9,084 nucleotides of DNA, taken from NCBI GenBank assembly GCA_003566395.1, contig PXDL01000041.1:1-9084 (forward strand), given 5' to 3'. The stretch comes from Balneolia bacterium (lineage in GTDB: Bacteria > Bacteroidota > Rhodothermia > Balneolales > Cyclonatronaceae). Below are positions 1 through 6,581 of this stretch, in pieces. The first letter of the stretch is position 1. Each line of letters opens with the position of its first letter. A program made the translations under genes and the position numbers. The notes under the pieces were generated by a model that saw only the letters and a program-made list of their open reading frames with translations, was not told the DNA's origin and made no database searches.

Positions 1-1
1 G

Positions 2-97
2 CTGGGAGCCATTCCCTACTGCATTGATTTGATTGAGGGACCGCGCATGGAGTTCAAATCTGAATATGGAAAGGCGTTTCGGCCGGGGGAGAAATGA
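2..97 (+). CDS. Molybdopterin adenylyltransferase (Mog/MoaB family), C-terminal fragment
   Basis: The first 97 bases read through in one frame to a TGA stop (95-97), giving 31 residues that begin LGAIPYCIDLIEGP and end KAFRPGEK. The PYCI-x-L-[IL]-EGP stretch followed by an AFRP tail matches the C-terminus of Mog/MoaB proteins; E. coli Mog has a very similar SVPYCIQLLEGP...AAFRP ending. The family adenylylates molybdopterin in the cytoplasm, the step before molybdate insertion during molybdenum cofactor synthesis. The gene is cut by the left window edge, so its start, its MPT-binding core and whether it is stand-alone (mog), moaB or part of a MoaC-MoaB fusion cannot be seen; no symbol is given for that reason. 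It converges on the minus-strand cargo cluster, with two hairpins between them. Confidence 0.82.
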   Translation: MGAIPYCIDLIEGPRMEFKSEYGKAFRPGEK

Positions 98-106
98 ACC
101 GTGCTC

Positions 107-139
107 AGACCTGTCAGGTTTCAAAAACCTGACAGGTCT
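107..139. repeat. Perfect 15-bp inverted repeat, hairpin A
   Basis: Arms at 107-121 (AGACCTGTCAGGTTT) and 125-139 are exact reverse complements around a 3-nt loop (CAA). The hairpin begins 10 nt after the stop codon of the molybdopterin adenylyltransferase gene, so it could act as its terminator or 3' mRNA stabiliser. The downstream bases are TTGGGATGAGGCC and then TTTTT, so there is no immediate U-tract and it is not a textbook intrinsic terminator. From memory, palindromes with this GACCTGTCAGGT core recur between genes in Bacteroidota genomes, which suggests a dispersed element. It is paired with hairpin B at 158-190. Confidence 0.85.
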
Positions 140-157
140 TGGGATGAGGCCTTTTTA

Positions 158-190
158 AGACCTCCAAGGTTTCTCAAACCTTGGAGGTCT
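158..190. repeat. Perfect 15-bp inverted repeat, hairpin B, related to hairpin A
   Basis: Arms at 158-172 (AGACCTCCAAGGTTT) and 176-190 are exact reverse complements with a 3-nt loop (CTC). Compared with hairpin A, the outer AGACCT and inner GGTTT are the same; three of the four middle bases differ and every change is matched on the opposite arm, so pairing is kept. It lies 36 nt beyond the stop codon of the minus-strand Asp-box gene and could serve that transcript. In the minus direction it is followed by TAAAAAGGCC, so no U-tract is present. A short T-run at 152-156 sits between the two hairpins. Confidence 0.85.
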
Positions 191-226
191 CGATAAACCT
201 GAGTTCCACATTTCTCAGCAAATATC

Positions 227-2284
227 CTATTTCACCAGCATCATTTTCCGCACGGCTACCCGGTCACCAGCCTGAATTCGGTAGAAATAGAGTCCGCTCG
301 CTAACATCGAGGCATCGAATGTTACAGCCTGGCTGCCGGCATTCATGTGCTGCTCGATCAGAGTGGCAATCCGCCGGCCATCGATACTGAATACTTCTAA
401 CTTTACATCAGCAGCTTCCGGAAGCTTAAACTCGATTTTAGTTGACGGATTGAACGGGTTCGGGTAGTTTTGCACAAGTATAAATTCAGATGGAAATTCG
501 CTGGAGGTCATTTCCACCGACGTCGCCAGCTCCGATAGCGGGAGGCTCCAAACGCCACTCCCCTCAGTTCCAGCTAATATATCATTTTCGCTAACCACAA
601 GAGCCCTGATACGGTTATTTTCTAAACCGTCATTGACAGGCATCCAGCTTTCACCGTTGTTGGTTGAGTGGAATACTCCACCATTAGTTCCTGCAAAAAG
701 ATCCGTACCGCGAACAGCAAGAGCATAGACAAACTTGTTTGTTAAGCCGTTATTTACTTCAGTCCAGCTTGTGCCGTTGTCAGTCGATAGAAATACACCG
801 CCAAGAGTTCCTGCAAAGATATTTGTGTCGCTGACGGCAAGAGACTGGATTAACGTGTTCGTCAAGCCGCTATTGACTGCAGTCCAACTGGAACCGTCAT
901 CAGTCGATAAAAATACACCGGAGTTGGTACCGGCAAAGATATTCATGCCACTGACTGCAAAGGCCTGTATAGCACTAGCCGGAATACTGGTAACCGCAGA
1001 CCAGCTTGCACCGTTATCGGTCGATAGAAATACACCGCCGAAAGCTTCTGCGGCAAAAATATTAGTGCCGCTCACCGCAAGTGCCCTGATGCGGTTGTTG
1101 TTTAAACCGTTATTGACAGGTATCCAGTCTGTTCCATTGTTGGTTGTTCGAAAAATACCGCCACCGTTGGTTCCGGCAAAGTAGATTGTATCACTGATCG
1201 CAAACGCCTTGACATCATAATTTGTCAAACCATTGTTGTTTCGACTCCAGCTTGTACCGTCATCGTTGGATAGAAAAATTCCACTCGATCGGGTTCCGGC
1301 AAGGTAGTTCATACCATCGTATGCGAGTGTCTGAATATGAGTCTTCGTTATACCTGCACTGACATCACTCCAGCTTGTGCCATTATCAGACGAACGAAAA
1401 ATACCACCCGATGTCCCGGCATATATTATCGAATCAAAGATGCCAAGCGTAGTGACACGAGTAAACGTCAAACCTGTATTAGTTGCAGACCAGCTTGTGC
1501 CATTGTCAGACGAAAGAAAGACACCAACATTCGTGCCGGCAAAGATATTTGTGTCCGTGACGTCTAAAGCCCAAACATCAGTGATCGCCGAGTCGATATG
1601 TACCGCAGTCCAGTTTGATCCATCATTGTCCGAAATAAAAAGGCCATGACTAGTTGCGGTAAAGATATTCGACCCGCTGACAGCAAGATCCGCAACCCTT
1701 GTGTTGCTCGTCAGGCCGGTATTGACCCATGTCCAGCTAGTGCCGTTATTAGCTGAAAGAAAGACTCCGCTTGTTGTTCCGGCAAATATATTTTCTCCCA
1801 CGACGGCAAAGGATCTGACATCGGATCCTGCTTGTCCAATAGTGGAACTAACATTAGTCCAGCTTGTGCCATTGTCAGTTGAACGAAAAACTCCTCCGCC
1901 GAAAGTTCCTGCAAACAGACTTGAATTGCTTACGGTAAGAGCCTGAACCATGGTATTATCCAATCCAGTGTTGATTGTAGTCCAGCTTGTACCATTGTCC
2001 GTCGAAAGAAAGACACCATCTGATGTCCCGGCAAAGAGGTTTGTATCAGAGACTACCATAGATGAAACTCTTTTGTTCTGCAACCCGGCTTCGTTCCAGC
2101 TTATGCCATTGTCCGTCGATATATAAACACCATGTGCTGTTCCGGCAAAAATATCAGCTCCAGATGCAGCAAAAGAACCGGTGTTGATTCCATGTGGCCC
2201 GTTGCTTATCCACTGTGCAGATAGCGGTTGCATATTAACAGTCATCAAGAGCGTTGCCAATAAAAAAAGTTTAAACGTATTCAT
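227..2284 (-). CDS. Secreted Asp-box (BNR-like) beta-propeller protein with T9SS sorting domain
   Basis: A 685-aa protein with three parts. Residues 1-24 are a Sec signal peptide ending PLSAQ. Residues about 39-582 are tandem units of 38-43 aa with pattern A-V-S-x-x-N-I-F-A-G-T-x-x-G-V-F-L-S-T-D-N-G-T-S-W; thirteen carry the Asp-box S/T-x-D/N-x-G-x-x-W and a fourteenth is cut short at GVWS. Residues 606-685 are a type A sorting domain starting NYPNPFNP and ending RKMMLVK. Asp-box units are propeller blades in sialidases, sortilin and tandem-propeller xyloglucanases, but no catalytic residues of those enzymes are recognisable here, so a binding or structural surface role is an inference. I saw no cysteine in the protein. 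The ATG at 2284 is preceded by GAGGG at 2292-2296, a reasonable ribosome binding site. It is probably the last gene of the cargo operon. Confidence 0.93.
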   Translation of the reverse strand: MNTFKLFLLATLLMTVNMQPLSAQWISNGPHGINTGSFAASGADIFAGTAHGVYISTDNGISWNEAGLQNKRVSSMVVSDTNLFAGTSDGVFLSTDNGTSWTTINTGLDNTMVQALTVSNSSLFAGTFGGGVFRSTDNGTSWTNVSSTIGQAGSDVRSFAVVGENIFAGTTSGVFLSANNGTSWTWVNTGLTSNTRVADLAVSGSNIFTATSHGLFISDNDGSNWTAVHIDSAITDVWALDVTDTNIFAGTNVGVFLSSDNGTSWSATNTGLTFTRVTTLGIFDSIIYAGTSGGIFRSSDNGTSWSDVSAGITKTHIQTLAYDGMNYLAGTRSSGIFLSNDDGTSWSRNNNGLTNYDVKAFAISDTIYFAGTNGGGIFRTTNNGTDWIPVNNGLNNNRIRALAVSGTNIFAAEAFGGVFLSTDNGASWSAVTSIPASAIQAFAVSGMNIFAGTNSGVFLSTDDGSSWTAVNSGLTNTLIQSLAVSDTNIFAGTLGGVFLSTDNGTSWTEVNNGLTNKFVYALAVRGTDLFAGTNGGVFHSTNNGESWMPVNDGLENNRIRALVVSENDILAGTEGSGVWSLPLSELATSVEMTSSEFPSEFILVQNYPNPFNPSTKIEFKLPEAADVKLEVFSIDGRRIATLIEQHMNAGSQAVTFDASMLASGLYFYRIQAGDRVAVRKMMLVK
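230..319 (-). repeat. Paralogous sorting-domain end, copy 1 (partner 2364-2453)
   Basis: The last 30 codons of the Asp-box gene match the last 30 codons of the multi-propeller gene at 77 of 90 nt and 29 of 30 residues. Twelve of the thirteen base differences are synonymous; the one replacement is Leu versus Phe. Upstream of this point the same two sorting domains drop to roughly half identical. Confidence 0.85.
539..2170 (-). repeat. Tandem repeat array of about 14 units of 114-129 bp, inside the Asp-box gene
   Basis: Protein units run approximately: residues 39-76, 77-116, 117-159, 160-200, 201-240, 241-280, 281-320, 321-361, 362-402, 403-442, 443-482, 483-522, 523-562 and the partial 563-582. 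Lengths stay close to 40 aa (120 bp). Similarity is visible at DNA level: on the plus strand the word CCAGCTTGTGCC and close variants recur with this period, encoding the G-T-S-W end of the Asp-box. Neighbouring units have diverged, so the array is not freshly expanded. The best non-adjacent pair I compared is unit 9 and unit 13 (36 of 42 nt between 599-640 and 1079-1120; both encode N-x-R-I-R-A-L), which hints at duplication of a block of four units. Confidence 0.88.
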
Positions 2285-2296
2285 ATTTCTTCCCTC
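2285..2296 (-). promoter_or_regulatory. Ribosome binding site of the Asp-box gene
   Basis: Read on the minus strand, GAGGG (2292-2296) lies 7 nt before the ATG at 2284. The 76-nt gap to the upstream gene (2285-2360) shows no hairpin or terminator and no clear Bacteroidota -7 element, which favours read-through from the upstream cargo gene. Confidence 0.5.
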
Positions 2297-2360
2297 ATTT
2301 AGTACTATTTCCTGATTTTTTTAAACTGTTTTTCCTTTAAATCGTTGCTGAAAAATTCCT

Positions 2361-5300
2361 TTACTTCACCAGCATCATCTTCCGTACGGCCACCCGGTCG
2401 CCGGCCTGAATTCTGTAGAAATATAATCCGCTTGCAAACATCGAAGCGTCGAAGTTGATCCTGTGCGTGCCGGCCGACAAGTTATCATTTACAAGAGTAC
2501 CCACACGCCGGCCCAGGACATCGTACACATCGAGGCGGGTTATAACAGCGCGCGGCAGCTGAAATTCTATAGTGGTTGTGGGATTAAATGGATTGGGGTA
2601 ATTCTGGCCGAGTAAAAATTCGAGCGGGAGTTCACTATCTGTAATTTGGGTGACCTGAGGCTCTTTCAGAATGCCAATTGTCGCGCGGGTAAGTGTGCTG
2701 GTCGGGGTTACGGACACCAGCTGATTGTTTCCGATCACTCCTCCGAGGTCGGTCCAGCCATCCTCGTATTCCATCAGCCATACCAGTGCGTCTTCGATAC
2801 CGGAAATGCCTTCCGGTGCAATTTCTCCCAACAGTTTGCCAAACATCGACTCCGCATCCGGCACATCGAATGCCAATAACATATTGCTGATCTCCACAGA
2901 CTCCGTTTCGAACTCCCACATCATATTTACCACACCCAGCAGGTGATCAGGAAGATTTTCAGGGACCGGATTATTGGTGAGCAGGGTTGCCGACAGCCAA
3001 CCTGCATTGGTAACATCGCCGAAAAGTGAAAGACCGGCTTCAGGCAATGGTATGAGCTGCGACTCGCCATCCGAGAGATTAATGACCTGGGGCTGGATTC
3101 GTTGGCCCACATCGTACAGGGGTATTCTGGCAAAACCGTCAACTCCAATATCACCCGCCCTGTTGAAAAAACCCATAACGTAGAGAACCGGACCGCCGCT
3201 TTCCTGAAAGATATCCATCGACCACACCTCTGCAGGCCCACCACCTATACCATTATCCAGCTGAAACCAGTTTTCCCCATCCCATGCGCCGATACTGTTC
3301 AGAATTCCCCTGGGATCCATATCAGGTTGTCCTGCAGCAAATAGTACATGGCCCTGTCTGGTCTCATAAACGAGCATTCTGCGTAACCGAAGGGCGGCGC
3401 CATCCAGTTCAGGCTCGATCTTAGACCATGAATCACCATCATATACGGCCATCCCTGAAACTTCGATTTCGGAATCACCTATGATGCGATCAAAATCACC
3501 ATTCAAAACAATGGTATCATCACCTCCCGACATAGATCGCATTGTTACCATCTGCCTGGCTTCGCCATTTACCCCGCCCTGAACAGGTTCCCAGCTCACG
3601 CCATCGTATCGTGCTATACGCTGAACATTAACACCGTCAATAGACATAAGATTACCAGCTGCATACAGGTATTCTACGCCACCGTAACTTGCTGCAGTTA
3701 CCGCACCAGCCGGAAGCCTGTTCTCGTATGACTGTCCGCTAAAATAGGTCCAGTCTGACCCATCCCAGATTCCCATGAATTTTTCGGCAGCGGGAGAACC
3801 TAAACCGCTTACTACAAGCTTGGGAACACCATCGTGATTCCATGTGGTGAATGTAACCGAGATCATATTATACTCAGCATCGGTAATTGTCGTCCATGAT
3901 TCTCCATCCCAGGCATCAATGCGCCGCTGGCGGTCGCCGGTAGTTGCCCTTCTAGTCGAAGAAGCCACCAGCCGCGTGCGCTCCCCATCGTGAAACACAT
4001 AGGGAATACCGAATCCACGATTTAGTGGCGTAATAATTTCCCATTCACTCCCATTCCAATACTGAATTACCCCCGAATAATTCGTTGAATTGATAACAGA
4101 TCTGGTATGTGCAAACAAACCATAAAGATCAGGATAGTTTGATGCTATTACGTTCCCTGAAAAAGCCGATAAATGGTTCAGGTCACCGGGCACGGAACTC
4201 CATCGTCCGGCAATGAATAGATTTTCTTCCGGATCCCTGGTAAATCTGTCGAATGGAATGATTTGTGCGTCATCAGAAAAAAGACCCTGTGACTCTCCCC
4301 AATCATATATTATCCCGTCCACTACATTTATCAACAGCAGCCGATCTTCTGTTGCTGCAAGGCGATATTTTGCCCCACTTACATATCGATCCTCAAATGG
4401 CACTCTCTGCCAGGACAAACCATCTCTGCTTATGCGAAGGTTTCCTTCCATCTGTTGGTTGTTCCAGTTATATAGCCGCTTGTCCACCAGGAAGTAAAAA
4501 TCGCCGGTCTTGACGACCTGCCCTGGTACCCGATCCAGATTGTTGGATTCACTGGTCCAGTTGATTCCATCCACGGACCGGCGGGTTGCCCCGATCCCGA
4601 CATTGATCAAGCCGGCATCATCTGACAGAAATCCCTGGAATGACAGGGCTGAGTCCAGATTGGTTAATCGGTGTGAGGACCAGCCCTCTTCATCCGAATA
4701 AATCAGCATGTAATAACCGGAGCGCTCTGTCGGGCAGACAAGGCATGCGGGATCGGAATTATCCTGCCTGCCCTGGTTGTGAACAAGAACAAACAGACGG
4801 TCGCCAAAAGCAAAGTCTTTACCGAAAACGATGATATCGGTGGGATCAAATAATTCCGCGATTAGACCCTGCGACTGCCATTCCACGCCATCGTTTGAAG
4901 TGAGGTGCCCGCTTGCATCCAATAACCAGTAGCGATCCAGGGCATAGATCAGTTTGGGATTTAATGTGTTCAAACTGTCCATGGAAAGCTGCTCGGTCCA
5001 CTCGATTCCATCCATCGAGGTGTACAGATGCGACTCGTAAGTATAAATCCGATGCGCACCGACATCGGAAAATGTAGATTTTGAATGATTGAATTTTATA
5101 AATTGATCTGCTCCCTGGGCAACTTTCTTGTTGAATCTTCTGTCATCCGGATCACGTTCAGTAACAGTCCGCACAAAGTCGGTTTCTCCCTCGGTTTTCA
5201 GCAATACATCGCGGAACGGATAGTAATAGGTTTGCAGTTGGTTATTAATGAGCGAGGTCTCAGGTTTGAAGTCTGTAAAAAATGCATGGATGCGATTAGA

Positions 5301-6551
5301 TGAAGTGATGACGACATCAAATCTGGCACTCTCAGTGGCACTGCTGTTCAGCCCAGTGAAAATGCCATCTTGCAGATCGCTGCCAGTGGTGTATATCAGC
5401 ATACTGGGGGAGTTTTGATATAACAAGAGGTGTATATCCCCTGAGTTATCTGTTTTCGCCGTAACACTCGTTGCACCTTTCGAAGGATTGGCTGGTATGC
5501 GGGATATGATCCAGTCCTCATCACTTTTCTTCGCAACATGCAGATCCTCTATGCCTGACTGAAGGCCGAATACAACCGGTGTTTCGTCCTGATCGAAAGT
5601 AATTTTACAATTTGCAAAGTTTGATCCCGGCATTATGTAGTCATCAAACAGCTGATCATCCTCTGACCACATATACCTGAACTGAAGATCGGATCCATAG
5701 CATGCGCGTATATTTCCATTAGCATCTGCTATCAGGTCAATTCCCCAGAACCGGTTGTGCCCCCAGGTTACCGGGGCCGGCGAACGGTCTACAATATTCC
5801 ACGCATCACCTTCCTTTCGATTCCATACGAATTCGGCTCTTTCCGCGAACTCTTTGTAGATAACCACATTTATTCTGTTCTCGGAGTCACGGAACATACG
5901 GGTTAAAGAATGTGCCATACCCTTGTCAAGCTGGCTGACACTGGAAGACGTGACGGATAACGTATCGCTCAACCAGGTGTTCCCGTTAAATTCTGAAACA
6001 ACAAACGATTTTGACTCCTCGCCAATAACCGGAATTTTATATGATATAACGGGAAAACCCTGTTCATTCAGCAATAGGCTGGACCCCTGTTCGGTTCCTG
6101 CAATTCCCGGATGGTGGGTAATATTTTTTTCATGGTCTACGGTAAGGTAATGCAGGGTATTCGCCTTGAAATACGTTATGTGTACCAATCCATTATCAGA
6201 TATCCTGATTTTCGGCTCCAATAGCTGTATACCTGCTTCAACCACATCTGCCACAATATAGTACCAGTTACTGGATTGCCTGAACATATATATGATGCTG
6301 GTTTGACCATCGGACGGATAATGCCATCTGTTCAGCACCATGTGAGCGTGATCTGCAGAATCTAAATCGATATCAACTCCAGGGTTGTTTATGCCTGTGA
6401 AATGGAAAGGTAACGTTCGCGGTGTCATCCACAGGCGTTCATAAATGGTGTTTTCGAGCAGTGCCTGGGCTTTGGCTGATTTCATGCCAGATAAGTGCGC
6501 AAGCATTGTGATCATTAATAGGATGAGTGTAGGGTTGAGAGTCTTTTTCAT
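2361..6551 (-). CDS. Very large secreted multi-propeller protein with T9SS sorting domain
   Basis: A 1396-aa protein counted from the ATG at 6551. A longer reading begins at a TTG at 6572, but the ATG gives a classic signal peptide (MKKTLNPTLILL...SAKA, cleaved near residue 28); neither start has a visible Shine-Dalgarno. Residues about 50-440 hold repeats like those of bacterial sialidase-fold propellers (strand, D-x-x-G-x-x-H-x-x-Y). Residues about 500-760 have four degenerate Asp-boxes (TSMDGIEW, TSNDGVEW, RSVDGINW, SRDGLSW). Residues about 830-1145 have six W/Y-[DN]-G-x-x-W motifs spaced 48-55 aa, a third propeller-like region. Residues about 1150-1305 form an extra domain I do not recognise. 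The last 80 residues, from NYPNPFNP at 1317, are a type A sorting domain. I see no enzyme motif; surface binding is a guess. A CLVC motif lies near residues 603-606. Confidence 0.92.
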   Translation of the reverse strand: MKKTLNPTLILLMITMLAHLSGMKSAKAQALLENTIYERLWMTPRTLPFHFTGINNPGVDIDLDSADHAHMVLNRWHYPSDGQTSIIYMFRQSSNWYYIVADVVEAGIQLLEPKIRISDNGLVHITYFKANTLHYLTVDHEKNITHHPGIAGTEQGSSLLLNEQGFPVISYKIPVIGEESKSFVVSEFNGNTWLSDTLSVTSSSVSQLDKGMAHSLTRMFRDSENRINVVIYKEFAERAEFVWNRKEGDAWNIVDRSPAPVTWGHNRFWGIDLIADANGNIRACYGSDLQFRYMWSEDDQLFDDYIMPGSNFANCKITFDQDETPVVFGLQSGIEDLHVAKKSDEDWIISRIPANPSKGATSVTAKTDNSGDIHLLLYQNSPSMLIYTTGSDLQDGIFTGLNSSATESARFDVVITSSNRIHAFFTDFKPETSLINNQLQTYYYPFRDVLLKTEGETDFVRTVTERDPDDRRFNKKVAQGADQFIKFNHSKSTFSDVGAHRIYTYESHLYTSMDGIEWTEQLSMDSLNTLNPKLIYALDRYWLLDASGHLTSNDGVEWQSQGLIAELFDPTDIIVFGKDFAFGDRLFVLVHNQGRQDNSDPACLVCPTERSGYYMLIYSDEEGWSSHRLTNLDSALSFQGFLSDDAGLINVGIGATRRSVDGINWTSESNNLDRVPGQVVKTGDFYFLVDKRLYNWNNQQMEGNLRISRDGLSWQRVPFEDRYVSGAKYRLAATEDRLLLINVVDGIIYDWGESQGLFSDDAQIIPFDRFTRDPEENLFIAGRWSSVPGDLNHLSAFSGNVIASNYPDLYGLFAHTRSVINSTNYSGVIQYWNGSEWEIITPLNRGFGIPYVFHDGERTRLVASSTRRATTGDRQRRIDAWDGESWTTITDAEYNMISVTFTTWNHDGVPKLVVSGLGSPAAEKFMGIWDGSDWTYFSGQSYENRLPAGAVTAASYGGVEYLYAAGNLMSIDGVNVQRIARYDGVSWEPVQGGVNGEARQMVTMRSMSGGDDTIVLNGDFDRIIGDSEIEVSGMAVYDGDSWSKIEPELDGAALRLRRMLVYETRQGHVLFAAGQPDMDPRGILNSIGAWDGENWFQLDNGIGGGPAEVWSMDIFQESGGPVLYVMGFFNRAGDIGVDGFARIPLYDVGQRIQPQVINLSDGESQLIPLPEAGLSLFGDVTNAGWLSATLLTNNPVPENLPDHLLGVVNMMWEFETESVEISNMLLAFDVPDAESMFGKLLGEIAPEGISGIEDALVWLMEYEDGWTDLGGVIGNNQLVSVTPTSTLTRATIGILKEPQVTQITDSELPLEFLLGQNYPNPFNPTTTIEFQLPRAVITRLDVYDVLGRRVGTLVNDNLSAGTHRINFDASMFASGLYFYRIQAGDRVAVRKMMLVK
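2364..2453 (-). repeat. Paralogous sorting-domain end, copy 2 (partner 230-319)
   Basis: This is the counterpart of 230-319, encoding the final strands of the T9SS sorting domain of the multi-propeller protein (FDASMFASGLYF ... RKMMLVK). The third cargo protein has a clearly different ending (SGVYIYRL ... RKMTIVK), so this close match is limited to two of the three genes. Confidence 0.85.
2573..2606 (-). repeat. 34-nt exact repeat at the NYPNPFNP motif, copy 1 (partner 6794-6827)
   Basis: Positions 2573-2606 and 6794-6827 are identical over 34 nt, covering the codons for QNYPNPFNPTT in the multi-propeller gene and the acidic gene, including every synonymous position. The Asp-box gene encodes nearly the same peptide near 439-472 with different codons, so the peptide alone does not force this identity. 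Confidence 0.88.
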
Positions 6552-6581
6552 CTGATAAAGAGTTTGAGTCAATGTTTTTCG

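Noticed and set aside
107..190. Hairpins A and B as insertion-sequence terminal inverted repeats
   Set aside because: Each is a self-contained short hairpin with no transposase between or next to them and no target duplication; a dispersed palindrome or terminator role fits better.
181..390. 69-aa plus-strand frame over the end of the Asp-box gene
   Set aside because: It starts within hairpin B and runs antisense through the conserved T9SS sorting domain; no independent coding evidence.
735..1184. 149-aa plus-strand open frame opposite the Asp-box gene
   Set aside because: It mirrors the tandem repeats in antisense (repeating FVKPLLT-VQL-PLSVDRNTPP); it has no separate start signal, and the minus-strand frame carries the signal peptide, Asp-boxes and sorting domain.
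539..2170. Regular about 120-bp repeats considered as a CRISPR-like or satellite array
   Set aside because: The repeats are in frame, encode Asp-box units without unique spacers, and sit within one open reading frame with signal peptide and sorting domain.
227..2284. Sialidase or glycoside hydrolase function for the Asp-box protein
   Set aside because: Asp-boxes are structural; I see no catalytic Arg triad, Tyr/Glu pair or other active-site motif, and the units are too uniform to include an enzyme active site.
2635..3244. Minus- and plus-strand open frames of 65-105 aa within the end of the multi-propeller gene
   Set aside because: All overlap the 1396-aa coding frame in other frames, lack recognisable domains and look like shadows of the real gene.
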